A stretch of DNA of 64,000 bases from Clostridia bacterium (GCA_016290095.1 JAEESU010000027.1:36457-100456), one strand, 5' to 3'. Positions 1 through 9,203 are shown, counted from the first letter of the stretch. Numbers and translations are program-made. The notes: generated by a model from the letters alone, not told the origin.

Positions 1-318
1 CATATAGATAAAAAGTTGGTATATACTAATGTCATTTTATTTTTATTTAATATGTTACCAATATTACCACTAGATGGTGGAAAAATAGCAAAAGAAATAC
101 TAGAAATGGTATTTAAAAGAAATGTGAATAAAACTGTTTTAATAATAAGTAAATGTTTTTTAATAGTTATTTCTTTTATTTATAGTATCCTAATTATTAA
201 AATAAAAAATATATATATTTTGTTACTGATTATTTATTTGTGGTATTTATATGAAATAGAAAAAGAGAAAATAATCTTTTTTGATAAGACAAAAAAGATA
301 ATTGATAAATTAGATTAA
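1..318 (+). CDS. M50 (site-2 protease/SpoIVFB-like) metalloprotease, C-terminal part
   Basis: The reading frame is already open at base 1, so the N-terminus, including the expected HExxH zinc site, lies outside the window. What remains begins with a hydrophobic stretch containing NMLPILPLDGGKI. This matches the N-x-(L/M)-P-x-x-P-L-D-G-G signature of the M50 family, whose Asp supplies a zinc ligand inside the membrane. Two further hydrophobic segments and a short charged tail follow. SpoIVFB-type M50 proteases process pro-sigma-K during sporulation, but other M50 members exist. The sporulation assignment is an inference from the small size after the LDG motif and from other sporulation-type genes in the window. 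Confidence 0.7.
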   Translation, partial: HIDKKLVYTNVILFLFNMLPILPLDGGKIAKEILEMVFKRNVNKTVLIISKCFLIVISFIYSILIIKIKNIYILLLIIYLWYLYEIEKEKIIFFDKTKKIIDKLD

Positions 319-372
319 TCTTGAAAAATATTCGAATTAATAGTAAGCTATAATTATAGAAAGAAGAGTGTT

Positions 373-810
373 ATGGAAAAGAAAAATAAAATAGTTATTT
401 CTATAATTGTAATTGTATTCATCATAATTATATCAATACTAACTTACTATATAAAAAAATCAAATGAAATAAATAATCTTAATAATATGTTTAAAGATAT
501 TGATATAATAGAGAAAAATATAGAGATGTATTATTTGGACAATAGCAGTTTACCAATAAAAGGTGAAAACATTAATTTTAAAGAAATGAAAAATCCGAAT
601 GATAATTTTTTATATTATGAGATTGATTTAAATGCATTAGGAAATCTAGACTTAACATATGGCAAAGAAAGGTTTGGAGACAAAGATTTTTATATTATAA
701 ATCAAAATAGTCACACAATATATTATTATAAAGGAATAAAGTATAATAAAGAAAAATATTATACAAGAGATATTAATTATCAAATAATAGATTTGGAAAA
801 CTATAAATAA
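373..810 (+). CDS. small membrane-anchored protein, pseudopilin-like outline
   Basis: This 145-residue protein has a short Lys-rich start, one strongly hydrophobic helix (about residues 8-27) and a hydrophilic extracytoplasmic part with many Tyr and Asn residues. The segment with YYLDNSSLP followed by a Gly- and Tyr-containing C-terminal half resembles the globular part of type II/IV pseudopilins, but no prepilin peptidase Gly-Phe-Thr-Leu type cleavage site is visible. The start ATG is preceded by AAGAAGAG. It lies 55 bases after the M50 gene and may be cotranscribed with it. No function is assigned. Confidence 0.6.
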   Translation: MEKKNKIVISIIVIVFIIIISILTYYIKKSNEINNLNNMFKDIDIIEKNIEMYYLDNSSLPIKGENINFKEMKNPNDNFLYYEIDLNALGNLDLTYGKERFGDKDFYIINQNSHTIYYYKGIKYNKEKYYTRDINYQIIDLENYK

Positions 811-822
811 TTTGAAAAATGC

Positions 823-851
823 TTGCAAAATAAGAAAAAAGATGTTAAAAT
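823..851 (+). promoter_or_regulatory. rpsF operon promoter
   Basis: TTGCAA, a 17-base spacer and TAAAAT, with TGT directly before the -10 box (extended -10). It overlaps the terminator of the upstream gene pair. Confidence 0.65.
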
Positions 852-900
852 AATCCAGTATAAAAATAATTTGTATATTTTTATATATGGATTATTTTTT
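847..900 (+). terminator. intrinsic terminator after the first two genes
   Basis: The arm AAAATAATCCA (847-857) is complementary to TGGATTATTTT (888-898) and is followed by T residues. It overlaps the -10 box of the rpsF promoter, so it can only form in transcripts arriving from upstream. Confidence 0.5.
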
Positions 901-904
901 CCTT

Positions 905-925
905 ACTCATATCTAGAATATGGGT
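905..925 (+). promoter_or_regulatory. hairpin in the rpsF leader
   Basis: An 8-bp stem (905-912 with 918-925) with a CTAGA loop lies about 10 bases upstream of the AAGGAGGTGA ribosome binding site. S6:S18 autoregulatory leaders are known for rpsF operons. The conserved binding motif cannot be confirmed by eye, so this assignment is tentative. Confidence 0.3.
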
Positions 926-952
926 TTAATATCCAGAAGGAGGTGAAAAGTA

Positions 953-1240
953 ATGAATAAATACGAAACAGTATTCATTATTAATCCAAGTGTTGAAGAT
1001 GCAGGAGTTAAAGATTTAGAAAAGAAATTTTCAGACTTAATTAATAGTGATGGAAAAGTTGAATCAGTTGAAGAGTTAGGTAAGAAAAAATTAGCTTATG
1101 AAATCCAAAAAAATTCAGAAGGAATTTATGTATTAATTAACTTTGAAGCTGCTCCAAGTTTAATAAAAGAACTTGAAAGAGTATACAGAATTACAGACGA
1201 AGTTATAAAATTCATCGTAGTTAGAAAAGACGAAGAATAA
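953..1240 (+). CDS. rpsF: 30S ribosomal protein S6
   Basis: This 95-residue protein opens with YETVFIINPSV and continues with the ferredoxin-like fold pattern of bacterial S6, ending near VIKFIVVRKDEE. S6 sits on the small-subunit platform and binds 16S rRNA together with S18. The start has a very strong AAGGAGGTGA ribosome binding site. It is the first gene of rpsF-ssb-rpsR, with 19 bases to ssb. This order is the common bacterial one, in which ssb is embedded between the two interacting ribosomal proteins. The length is normal for the family and nothing unusual is seen. Confidence 0.97.
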   Translation: MNKYETVFIINPSVEDAGVKDLEKKFSDLINSDGKVESVEELGKKKLAYEIQKNSEGIYVLINFEAAPSLIKELERVYRITDEVIKFIVVRKDEE

Positions 1241-1259
1241 TAAGAAAGGTGGTAACACT

Positions 1260-1679
1260 ATGAACAAAGTAATTTTAATGGGAAGATTAACAAGAGACCC
1301 AGAGGTAAGATATACTCAAACAAATAATACTCTAGTTGCTTCTTTTAGCCTAGCAGTAAATAGAAGATTTGCAAAACAGGGAGAAGAAAGACAAGCAGAT
1401 TTTATTAATGTTGTAGCTTGGAGTAAAACTGGAGAATTTGTTAGCAAATATTTCAAAAAAGGTCAACAAGTTGGTGTTGTTGGAAGAATTCAAACAAGAA
1501 CTTGGGATGACGAACAAGGTCAAAAACATTATGTAACAGAAGTAGTTGCTGAAGAAACATATTTTGCAGATAGCAAAAGAGATGGAGATACATCAGGATT
1601 TGAAGATACATTTGGTGAATCAGTTGCTCAAAATGCGGATTTCCAAATTAATTCTTCAGATGATGATTTACCATTCTAA
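1260..1679 (+). CDS. ssb: single-stranded DNA-binding protein
   Basis: This 139-residue protein opens with MNKVILMGRLTRDPEVRYT, the classic start of the bacterial SSB OB fold, and contains FINVVAWSKTGEF and a GxQVGVVGRIQTRTW segment. The low-complexity linker is short and the protein ends in the acidic tip DDDLPF, which in this family recruits replication and repair proteins. It binds ssDNA as a tetramer during replication. The ribosome binding site is AAAGGTGG. It lies between rpsF and rpsR and should be cotranscribed with them. Confidence 0.97.
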   Translation: MNKVILMGRLTRDPEVRYTQTNNTLVASFSLAVNRRFAKQGEERQADFINVVAWSKTGEFVSKYFKKGQQVGVVGRIQTRTWDDEQGQKHYVTEVVAEETYFADSKRDGDTSGFEDTFGESVAQNADFQINSSDDDLPF

Positions 1680-1713
1680 TTATATATGAAATTAGAAGAT
1701 TGGAGGATTTAAA

Positions 1714-1995
1714 ATGGCAGACAAAAAACAAAATAAAAGAAATAATAGAAATAATCAAGATGATGATTTCAATCCAAAGTTTAGAAAAATGAGAAAAAAA
1801 GTTTGTACATTATGTAGTGATAAAAACTTTGAATTAGATTATAAAAATATTGAACAATTAAAGAAATTCATTAATGAAAAAGGTAAGATATTACCAAGAA
1901 GAGCAACAGGTGCTTGTGCTAAACATCAAAGAGAAATAACAACAGCAGTAAAAAGAGCAAGACATATTGCTATTATACCTTACACACAAGATTAA
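1714..1995 (+). CDS. rpsR: 30S ribosomal protein S18
   Basis: This 93-residue protein has a basic Asn-rich N-terminal tail (about residues 1-25) followed by the S18 core with [22 protein letters not shown] and CAKHQREI. The two Cys pairs and nearby His resemble the zinc-binding (C+) form of S18; most S18 proteins in well-studied Bacilli lack these cysteines. It binds next to S6 on the small subunit. The start has a TGGAGG ribosome binding site. It is the last gene of the operon and is followed by a clear terminator. Confidence 0.95.
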   Translation: MADKKQNKRNNRNNQDDDFNPKFRKMRKKVCTLCSDKNFELDYKNIEQLKKFINEKGKILPRRATGACAKHQREITTAVKRARHIAIIPYTQD

Positions 1996-2009
1996 TAAAA
2001 ACTAATACG

Positions 2010-2045
2010 AAAGAGGTTTTAGGATACTCTAAAATCTCTTTTTTG
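2010..2045 (+). terminator. intrinsic terminator of the rpsF operon
   Basis: The stem AAGAGGTTTTAG with its complement CTAAAATCTCTT is separated by a short loop and followed by a T run. Confidence 0.8.
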
Positions 2046-2070
2046 TTTCAAAACAATAAAGGATATAAAA

Positions 2071-4188
2071 ATGGAGATAGATGAAAATAAATTAAGTAAA
2101 GGTTTACTTGATGACATAGAATCTAGTGATAATTATGGAGATATAAAAATTTTAAAGGAGCTTCTGAAAAGTGGAATTTCAGAGGCTGATTTAGATTGCA
2201 TTAGTTATTTTTTATTTCATACAGCTTCAGAAGTATTTATTAATAACGATTTTAAAAAAAACACAATTCCTTTATTTAAAATGCTTTATAAAAATAATAT
2301 CAAAAGAATAATAGAAAATCTTAAAGATTCAGAAGATAGATATGATTTAGTTGATTACATAATAAAAACTATTAGTAGTGCATCTACTAAGTATTCTGGG
2401 GAAAGTGCAGAATTATTGGATATTATAATATATTATGCTTTTGATGTTTTAAAATTTAATCATTCAATTACTAAGAGTATTGATTTTAAAAAGCTAAAGA
2501 CAGATACTGATTACGCTAGAAGTATAGAAGATATATATATTCTAATAGAAGAGTACAATTACTTTGTTAGATCTAATACTGATGAAAACGTAAGATTAGA
2601 TAGAGAGTACGGAATGCATAAGATATACGAATATATTAAAATAAGAGCAAATAATGATCCAAACTTTTATTGCAATTCTGTTCTTATGGAGTATGTTTTA
2701 TTACATTCATGCGAAATTTATTCAGAAGGGAGCACAATTGAAGATACATTATTTAAATACTTAAAAAGATATGTTGACCAAAAAACTAAACAGCCTGATT
2801 TTAATATTTTCGAAGAACAGGGTATTAGTGACTTATTACAAATTACGAATAGCTCTAGAATTGATATAAATCAAGTAAGAGAACTATTCGAAATAATGAC
2901 TAGAAATTTGAAAATAAATGAAATAGATAGAGAATCAGCAATATCATCTGCTAAAGAGATGATAAAGAAAAAAGGACTTAATAAAGACGAAGTAGAACAA
3001 TTATTTTCTTATATTCAAGATATAAAGCTTTCATCACATGGAAAAGTGCCTAATGAGCTTATAGAATATGTAATATCAGAAGTATTTAATGATGAATCTG
3101 AATTATGCAAAAAGACTTCAGATTATTATAATCATATGTGTAGAATGTTTGAGTGTTTGGGAACTAATACAATTCCAGAAGATATAAAAGCTCGAAAGCC
3201 ATATTTCTATTTTATTAGAGAATTTATCGATATAGGAGATTCATATGGAAGTCAATCTGGAAATGTAGTATATTTAAATGAGGCTTTGCAATCAGTGTTT
3301 GAAACACTAGACACTATATTTCATGAAAATACACATATAGAACAAGAGCATCACTTTGATGATGAGAATAAATGTTCATATGTAGAATATATGGCTTTAA
3401 AAGAAAATATTTTAAGCCTTAGAGTTCCTAATTATCAAATAGATAATTACAATACTTTATTTTTGGAAATAAATGCTAGAGAAAAATCTGCAATAAAAAC
3501 TATAAAATTTATCATGGATTCAAAAATATTAAGAGAAAGAATTGACCCAGAGATTATTGAAGACTTTAAGAAAAGATACATAAGAGAAAACATTCAATAT
3601 GTTGGTGCTTTCAAAAAAAGTATAGGAGATAATAAAGAAGAAAAAGATGTAAATGAATTATTTACTAGAAATTTAACCCCACAATTATTAAGAAAACATC
3701 CAATCTTTTTATTAGAATATAATCCTGATTGTAGTGTTAAGTCACCAAGAGAATTAGTTGAAGAGATTGAAAATACAGAAAACAAACATAAAAAAGCACT
3801 ACTTGCTAAAATCTTAAAAAACAATGGAATATTTAAACCAGAAAATATATATGAAGATGCAATGTTTTTGATAGAGTATTCTTCACAAAACGAAGATACA
3901 AATAAAATTATGAAATATGCCATTTCAAGCACGTTTATGAGAATTTTATATTATCAATATGAGAACTTTGAAAAATTAGATGACGAGCATAAAAAACAAT
4001 ATGTTGAAATTATAAATAAAGCAAGTAAAAAAATAGAAGAAGAACCTGAAAGTGTTTTTAGTCGTAGTTTATTACGAATTGATAGAAATGGCAATCAAAT
4101 TATGAAAACTTTTGATTTAATAAGAAAATTTATAGATATGCATGAAAAATCAAAAAACGAGATTACTGTAAAAGAAATTGAGCAATAA
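2071..4188 (+). CDS. large orphan protein with HExxH motif
   Basis: This 705-residue protein has no signal peptide or membrane segment and is rich in predicted alpha helix, with many Lys/Glu/Ile residues. Around residues 418-422 is HENTH inside IFHENTHIEQEHH. This fits the HExxH zinc-metallopeptidase signature; a Glu in ENIL about 25-30 residues further on could be the third ligand. The C-terminal 250 residues look like helical repeats. The family is not recognised. It begins after the rpsR terminator with an AAAGGA ribosome binding site and is followed by a promoter for dut. Alternative reading: a helical scaffold in which HENTH is fortuitous. Confidence 0.65.
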   Translation: MEIDENKLSKGLLDDIESSDNYGDIKILKELLKSGISEADLDCISYFLFHTASEVFINNDFKKNTIPLFKMLYKNNIKRIIENLKDSEDRYDLVDYIIKTISSASTKYSGESAELLDIIIYYAFDVLKFNHSITKSIDFKKLKTDTDYARSIEDIYILIEEYNYFVRSNTDENVRLDREYGMHKIYEYIKIRANNDPNFYCNSVLMEYVLLHSCEIYSEGSTIEDTLFKYLKRYVDQKTKQPDFNIFEEQGISDLLQITNSSRIDINQVRELFEIMTRNLKINEIDRESAISSAKEMIKKKGLNKDEVEQLFSYIQDIKLSSHGKVPNELIEYVISEVFNDESELCKKTSDYYNHMCRMFECLGTNTIPEDIKARKPYFYFIREFIDIGDSYGSQSGNVVYLNEALQSVFETLDTIFHENTHIEQEHHFDDENKCSYVEYMALKENILSLRVPNYQIDNYNTLFLEINAREKSAIKTIKFIMDSKILRERIDPEIIEDFKKRYIRENIQYVGAFKKSIGDNKEEKDVNELFTRNLTPQLLRKHPIFLLEYNPDCSVKSPRELVEEIENTENKHKKALLAKILKNNGIFKPENIYEDAMFLIEYSSQNEDTNKIMKYAISSTFMRILYYQYENFEKLDDEHKKQYVEIINKASKKIEEEPESVFSRSLLRIDRNGNQIMKTFDLIRKFIDMHEKSKNEITVKEIEQ

Positions 4189-4193
4189 AATTC

Positions 4194-4222
4194 TTGATTT
4201 TATATAAATAAGAATATATAAT
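4194..4222 (+). promoter_or_regulatory. dut promoter
   Basis: TTGATT, 17 bases and TATAAT. The -10 box covers an in-frame ATG at 4221, which therefore cannot be the translation start of the downstream gene. Confidence 0.6.
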
Positions 4223-4247
4223 GAAGAAAAAATTCGGAGGGAAAATT

Positions 4248-4709
4248 ATGGATAAAAAAAGAGGATTTGAAATTGCAAAAGGATTTGAGGATAAAGAAAT
4301 AAATCTACCAGTAAGAAAAACAAAATTTTCAGCAGGATATGATATTGAAGCTGCAGAAGATACTGTAATTCCAGCATTTAAAAGAGGACAAAAACCAACT
4401 TTGGTTAAAACAGGATTAAAAGCATATATGGAAGATGATGAAATGCTTCTATTATATAATAGAAGTTCAAACCCAGGTAAAAAAGGATTAATATTAGCAA
4501 ATAGTGTTGGAGTTGTTGACAAAGATTACTATGGAAATCCTGATAATGATGGACATATTATGTTTGCTTTTTACAATATAAAAGAAGAAGATTTAGAAGT
4601 AAAAAAAGGAGATGTAATTGGTCAAGCAATATTCCAAAAGTATTTTGTTATAGATAATGATGAAGCCGCTGGAGAAAGAATGGGTGGTTTTGGATCTACA
4701 AGTAAATAA
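4248..4709 (+). CDS. dut: dUTP diphosphatase (dUTPase)-family protein
   Basis: The 153-residue product carries recognisable trimeric dUTPase motifs: motif 1 as SAGYDIEAAED, motif 2 as LLYNRSSN, motif 3 as NSVGVVDKDYYGN and motif 5 as RMGGFGSTSK at the C-terminus, where a Gly-rich arm closes the active site. The enzyme converts dUTP to dUMP and pyrophosphate, limiting uracil in DNA and supplying dTMP synthesis. The start at 4248 is chosen because CGGAGG lies 8 bases upstream and the upstream ATG at 4221 falls in the promoter. Motif 2 (usually PRSG) is divergent here as NRSSN, so a related dUTPase-like specificity is possible. Confidence 0.88.
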   Translation: MDKKRGFEIAKGFEDKEINLPVRKTKFSAGYDIEAAEDTVIPAFKRGQKPTLVKTGLKAYMEDDEMLLLYNRSSNPGKKGLILANSVGVVDKDYYGNPDNDGHIMFAFYNIKEEDLEVKKGDVIGQAIFQKYFVIDNDEAAGERMGGFGSTSK

Positions 4710-4782
4710 ACTATTATTAAAACTCTAAAATATTTAAAAATCAAGACTGTTTTTTAAAATGTAATATAAATGAAAAAAATCT

Positions 4783-4811
4783 TTGACTTTTGCCATTTTT
4801 TGTTGTATAAT
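4783..4811 (+). promoter_or_regulatory. carD-like gene promoter
   Basis: TTGACT, 17 bases and a perfect TATAAT, about 46 bases before the start codon. Confidence 0.75.
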
Positions 4812-4856
4812 TGTAATGTAGTAATTTTATTATTACTTGGAAGGAGTGACGAAAAA

Positions 4857-5435
4857 ATGTTTAAAGTAGGAGACAAAATAGTTTATCCAATGCATGGTGC
4901 AGGTGTAATTGAAACAATAGAAGAGAGAGCAATTCTAGATGAAAAGCAATCTTATTATATTATAAAAATGCCAGGCGAAGTTAAAGTTATGGTACCTACA
5001 TCAAAAGCAGAAGAAATAGGTGTACGAAATATAATAGATAAAGAAACAGCCGGAAAAGTAATAAATGTTTTAGAGCAAGATAGTACAGAAATGTCTTTAA
5101 AATGGAACAAAAGATACAGAGATAATGTTGAAAGAATGAAATCTGGAGATATTTTCGAAGTAGCTGACATTGTAAGAAACTTAACTTTTAAACAAAAAGA
5201 AAAGGGATTATCTACAACTGAAAAGAAAATGCTAGTTAATGCTAAACAAATTCTAGTTAGTGAATTAGTACTTGCAGAAAGCAAGGATAAAGATGAGGTA
5301 GAAGAACTAGTAAATGATAAAATAAACACTTCTTTTCAAATGCATGAATTATCTGCTACAGAGAACTTACAAAAAGCAGTTGGCATGGAAGAAGATAATT
5401 CAAATATCGTTAAGAAATTTATCCCAGCAAACTAA
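4857..5435 (+). CDS. CarD/CdnL-family RNA polymerase-binding regulator
   Basis: This 192-residue protein starts FKVGDKIVYPMHGAGVIETIEER, the typical opening of the CarD_CdnL_TRCF RNA polymerase-interacting domain (about residues 1-65), followed by an all-helical C-terminal domain. In mycobacteria and myxobacteria such proteins bind the RNA polymerase beta subunit and stabilise open complexes at promoters; the same Tudor-like domain occurs in Mfd, which is also encoded in this window. The start is set by TTGGAAGGAGTGA before 4857; an upstream in-frame extension would run through the promoter. It is a single-gene unit with its own promoter and a weak terminator. Confidence 0.9.
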   Translation: MFKVGDKIVYPMHGAGVIETIEERAILDEKQSYYIIKMPGEVKVMVPTSKAEEIGVRNIIDKETAGKVINVLEQDSTEMSLKWNKRYRDNVERMKSGDIFEVADIVRNLTFKQKEKGLSTTEKKMLVNAKQILVSELVLAESKDKDEVEELVNDKINTSFQMHELSATENLQKAVGMEEDNSNIVKKFIPAN

Positions 5436-5454
5436 TTAAAAATTTTATAAATAT

Positions 5455-5493
5455 GAGCGGACTCAAATGAACATGAATCCGTTCTTATTTTTG
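5455..5493 (+). terminator. probable terminator of the carD-like gene
   Basis: The imperfect stem GCGGACTCA/TGAATCCGT is followed by TCTTATTTTT. A second small hairpin, TGCG-TTTTTA-CGCA, follows immediately. Confidence 0.5.
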
Positions 5494-5585
5494 CGTTTTT
5501 ACGCATTAATCACAGGTTTTAAATTTACATAAAAATGAAGGATTTAAATGAATGATGTCGAATAATATAAAAGAAAGGTTATAAA

Positions 5586-7367
5586 ATGGTTCAATACACT
5601 GATGAATTGAAAGAAGAAATAAGATCAGCAAATGACATAGTTGATATTGTTTCACAATACGTAAATTTAAAAAGAAGTGGTAGAAATTTTTTTGGATTAT
5701 GTCCTTTCCATAAAGAGAAATCACCTTCTTTTTCTGTTTCTGCGGACAGACAGTATTTTCACTGTTTTGGGTGCCATAAGGGCGGAGATGTATTTACATT
5801 TGTTAGTGAGATTGAAAGAGTATCTTTTAAAGAAGCATTAGAAATGTTAGCTGAAAGAGCTAATATAGAACTACCTACTGAGCAAAATTCGGAATTCAAC
5901 AAACAACAATATTTGAAAGATAGAATGTATAAAATCAATGCTGAAACAGCAATTTTTTTCCATGAGAGACTATATAAGCCATTGGCAAGAATAGCTCAAG
6001 ATTATGTGAAAAAAAGAAAACTTGATAATAATACATTAAAAGCTTTTAAGATTGGTTATTCTGGAGAGTATAACGAATTATATAAACACTTAAAACAACT
6101 GGGATTTAAAGATGAGGAAATTCTCGCAACTGGTTTAGTAAACAAAAATGATAAAGGAGAATTTATTGACCGATATAGGAAAAGGTTAATGTTTCCTATA
6201 ATGGATGTAAGTGGTAAGGTAATTGCATTTGGTGGTAGAAAATTAGAAAACAATGATAAAATCGCAAAATATATTAATTCAAATGAAAATTTAGTTTATT
6301 CTAAAAAGAAGCATTTATTTGCTTTAAATCTAGCGAAACAATCTGATTCAAAAAAAATAATATTAGTCGAAGGTTATATGGATGCTATCTCTTTGTATCA
6401 AAGAGGATTTAATAATGTTGTTGCGTCACTTGGTACAGCCCTTACAGAAGAACAGGGAAGATTATTAAGAAAATATTGTGAGCAAGTAATATTAAGTTAT
6501 GATTCAGATGGTGCAGGGCAAGAAGCAATTATGAGAGGACTTGCAATTTTAGAGAATCAAGGATGTGATGCTAGAGTTTTACAAATGGAAGGCGCTAAAG
6601 ATCCAGATGAATATGTTATAAAGTATGGAAGTGGAAGATTCAATTTATTAGTAGAAAATGCGATTTCTCTTGTTGAATTTAAAATAAAAATGCTAAAACA
6701 GAAGTACAACTTAGAAAATTCTAATGATAAAATTCGTTTTCTAAAAGAGATAACGAAAGTTTTATCTAATGTTGATAACAAAATTGAAAGAGAAATATAC
6801 ATAAGTAAAATTGCAGAAAGCTATAATATTTCTAAAGAAGCAATTTATGCAGAAGTAAATAAATCACTATATAAAAGTGACAAAAACGTTGAGAAAACTA
6901 AAAAAGTGATTAAAATAAGTGAAGATGAAGAAGTTAATCCAGCAATAATAAAAAGAGAAAATATGGTTATATATTTGCTTATAAATTACTTTAAAGAAGC
7001 GTACGAGAAAATAGTAACTAATATTTCATTAGATGATTTTAAATTAGAATCAAACAAAATTATTTTCGAAAAAATATTAGAATCAAATGAAGAAGAAAGT
7101 GAAAAAATATTACAACTTATTTCTAATATAGAAGACAAAGATTTACAATCTCATATAAGTGAAATTTTAGTAACTGATTATGAAATTAATTCAGTTGAAA
7201 AATGCATAGAAGATGTTGTTAATATCTATAATAAAGAAAGATTAACAAATAGGAAGTTGGAAATTATCCAAAAGTTAGAAAATAGTTCTAATATGGCTAA
7301 AGAAGAAGTAGCTAAGCTAGAACAAGAACTAAGTGATATTATTATTGAGCTAGCTAAGAGGAAGTAG
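5586..7367 (+). CDS. dnaG: DNA primase
   Basis: This 593-residue protein has the N-terminal CHC2 zinc ribbon (CPFHKEKSPSFSVSADRQ to HCFGCHKGG, about residues 40-65). The primase core contains IAFGGR and the Toprim element ILVEGYMDAISL with a later SYDSDGAG, whose Glu and Asp residues bind magnesium. A Lys/Glu-rich C-terminal helicase-interaction domain follows. It makes RNA primers at the replication fork. The ribosome binding site is GAAAGG. It lies 15 bases before rpoD, the conserved macromolecular-synthesis arrangement of dnaG with the primary sigma factor. Length and motifs are normal. Confidence 0.97.
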   Translation: MVQYTDELKEEIRSANDIVDIVSQYVNLKRSGRNFFGLCPFHKEKSPSFSVSADRQYFHCFGCHKGGDVFTFVSEIERVSFKEALEMLAERANIELPTEQNSEFNKQQYLKDRMYKINAETAIFFHERLYKPLARIAQDYVKKRKLDNNTLKAFKIGYSGEYNELYKHLKQLGFKDEEILATGLVNKNDKGEFIDRYRKRLMFPIMDVSGKVIAFGGRKLENNDKIAKYINSNENLVYSKKKHLFALNLAKQSDSKKIILVEGYMDAISLYQRGFNNVVASLGTALTEEQGRLLRKYCEQVILSYDSDGAGQEAIMRGLAILENQGCDARVLQMEGAKDPDEYVIKYGSGRFNLLVENAISLVEFKIKMLKQKYNLENSNDKIRFLKEITKVLSNVDNKIEREIYISKIAESYNISKEAIYAEVNKSLYKSDKNVEKTKKVIKISEDEEVNPAIIKRENMVIYLLINYFKEAYEKIVTNISLDDFKLESNKIIFEKILESNEEESEKILQLISNIEDKDLQSHISEILVTDYEINSVEKCIEDVVNIYNKERLTNRKLEIIQKLENSSNMAKEEVAKLEQELSDIIIELAKRK

Positions 7368-7382
7368 GAGGTTATTGTTTTA

Positions 7383-9152
7383 ATGAGAAAAAAGAAAGAA
7401 GATATAGTTGAAGAAAAAGTGCCTACAAAAAAGAAGAATACAAAAAAAGCAGAAAAAGAAGTAACACCTGTAGCCCCAAAAGACAAAAAAACTAGAAAAA
7501 AATCTGAAAAAATTGAAGAGATAAAAAAAGAAGAAAAGAAAACAGAAAAAACAAAGAAAGCTAAAACTCAAAAAGCAGAAGTAAAAGAAGAGCCTAAAAA
7601 AGAAAAAAAAGCTAAAGCTCAAAAAGCAGAAGTAAAAGAAGAGCCTAAAAAAGAAAAAAAGGCTAAAGCTGAAAAAGTAGAAGTAAAAGAAGAGCCTAAA
7701 AAAGAAAAAAAGGCTAAAGCTGAAAAAGTAGAAGTAAAAGAAGAGCCTAAAAAAGAGAAAAAGGCTAAAGCTCAAAAAGCAGAAGTAAAAGAAGAGCCTA
7801 AAAAAGAAAAAAAGGCTAAAGCTCAAAAAGCAGAAGTAAAAGAAGAGCCTAAAAAAGAGAAAAAGGCTAAAGCTGAAAAAGTAGAAGTAAAAGAAGAGCC
7901 TAAAAAAGAAAAAAAGGCTAAAGCTGAAAAAGTAGAAGTAAAAGAAGAGCCTAAAAAAGAAAAAAAGGCTAAAGCTGAGAAGGAAGAAGTAAAAGAAGAA
8001 AAATCTAAAAAAGAAAAGAATGCCCCAAAAGAGAGTGTAAATAAAGAAACTCAAAGTGTAGAAGATGCTGAAAAAGATAAAATTCAAAAGATAGTTGATA
8101 CAGTAAAAGAAAAAGGAAAAATCACAAGTGAACTTGCTATAGAACTAGGAGAGTTAAATTTAGAGCAAGCTGATAAAGTTTTTGAAGCTTTTGAAGAAAT
8201 AGGTGTTAACATACTAAAAGATGGTGATGATGATGATTTTCTAGAACCAGATTTGGATGACTTAAAAGAAGTTGAAGACATCAAGTTAGAGAAAATAGAT
8301 GCCAACACACCTATCGAAGGTGTTAGTGCTGATGATCCAGTTAGAATGTATTTAAGAGAAATTGGTAGAATTCCATTATTAACTTTTGATGAAGAAATAG
8401 AATTAGCTAAAAAAGTTCTTGATGGTGATGAAGAAGCAAAGCAAAAATTAGCAGAATCAAACTTAAGATTAGTTGTAAGTATAGCAAAAAAATATGTTGG
8501 TAGAGGAATGCTTTTCTTAGATCTAATCCAAGAAGGTAACATGGGATTAATAAAGGCAGTAGAAAAATTTAATTATAAAAAAGGATATAAATTTAGTACT
8601 TATGCTACATGGTGGATTAGACAAGCTATTACAAGAGCAATAGCAGATCAGGCAAGAACAATAAGAATACCAGTTCATATGGTAGAGACAATTAATAAAC
8701 TTATTCGTACATCTAGACACTTACTTCAAATGTTAGGAAGAGAACCAACACCAGAAGAAATAGCTGAAGAAATGGAAATCCCTGTTGAAAAGGTTATGGA
8801 AATTCAAAAAATAGCTCAAGATCCAGTTTCATTGGAAACGCCAATAGGAGAAGAAGATGATAGCCACCTAGGAGATTTTATACCAGATGATGAAAGCCCT
8901 GCTCCACATGATTCAGCAGCATATACATTATTAAAAGAACAACTTGAAGAAGTAATGAGTACTCTTACTCCAAGAGAAGCAAAAGTTTTGAAATTAAGAT
9001 TTGGATTGGAAGATGGAAAAGCTAGAACACTTGAAGAAGTTGGTAAAGTTTTCCAAGTAACTCGTGAAAGAATAAGACAAATAGAAGCCAAAGCATTAAG
9101 AAAATTGAGACATCCAAGCAGAAGTAAAAGATTAAAAGACTATATGAGTTAA
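7383..9152 (+). CDS. rpoD: primary sigma factor sigma-70 (RpoD/SigA) with repeat-rich N-terminus
   Basis: This 589-residue protein ends in a canonical primary sigma factor. Region 1.1 begins near residue 236 ([17 protein letters not shown]). Region 1.2 is [16 protein letters not shown], region 2 includes [21 protein letters not shown], and region 4 includes [24 protein letters not shown]. It directs RNA polymerase to housekeeping promoters, consistent with the many TTGaca/TATAAT sites in the window. Unusually, residues 1-235 are a Lys/Glu/Ala-rich extension containing eight nearly identical 17-residue repeats plus one degenerate unit. Clostridial SigA proteins are usually about 350-400 residues long. 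The start has AGGAGG. It is followed by an intrinsic terminator. Confidence 0.97.
   Translation: MRKKKEDIVEEKVPTKKKNTKKAEKEVTPVAPKDKKTRKKSEKIEEIKKEEKKTEKTKKAKTQKAEVKEEPKKEKKAKAQKAEVKEEPKKEKKAKAEKVEVKEEPKKEKKAKAEKVEVKEEPKKEKKAKAQKAEVKEEPKKEKKAKAQKAEVKEEPKKEKKAKAEKVEVKEEPKKEKKAKAEKVEVKEEPKKEKKAKAEKEEVKEEKSKKEKNAPKESVNKETQSVEDAEKDKIQKIVDTVKEKGKITSELAIELGELNLEQADKVFEAFEEIGVNILKDGDDDDFLEPDLDDLKEVEDIKLEKIDANTPIEGVSADDPVRMYLREIGRIPLLTFDEEIELAKKVLDGDEEAKQKLAESNLRLVVSIAKKYVGRGMLFLDLIQEGNMGLIKAVEKFNYKKGYKFSTYATWWIRQAITRAIADQARTIRIPVHMVETINKLIRTSRHLLQMLGREPTPEEIAEEMEIPVEKVMEIQKIAQDPVSLETPIGEEDDSHLGDFIPDDESPAPHDSAAYTLLKEQLEEVMSTLTPREAKVLKLRFGLEDGKARTLEEVGKVFQVTRERIRQIEAKALRKLRHPSRSKRLKDYMS
7572..7979 (+). 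repeat. eight tandem 51-bp units inside rpoD
   Basis: Each unit encodes a variant of [17 protein letters not shown]. The second residue runs A,A,V,V,A,A,V,V, so the array looks like a 204-bp block of four units duplicated once. A ninth degenerate unit follows (7980-8030). DNA identity between units is nearly complete. Confidence 0.95.
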
Positions 9153-9175
9153 ACAAAAAATAAGAAAAAATAAAA

Positions 9176-9203
9176 AAAAGCCTTGATTTCTAAGGCTTTT
9201 TTT
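9176..9203 (+). terminator. intrinsic terminator after rpoD
   Basis: AAAGCCTT, a 6-7 base loop, AAGGCTTTTTTT. The -35 box of the next promoter lies in its loop. Confidence 0.85.

Noticed and set aside
4221..4247. Nine-codon N-terminal extension of dUTPase
   Set aside because: The upstream ATG lies in the promoter -10 box, and a strong ribosome binding site precedes ATG 4248.
7380..8087. A 235-codon minus-strand frame rich in Phe, Leu and Ser
   Set aside because: It is the antisense reading of the AAA/GAA-rich rpoD repeats and has no ribosome binding site or promoter.
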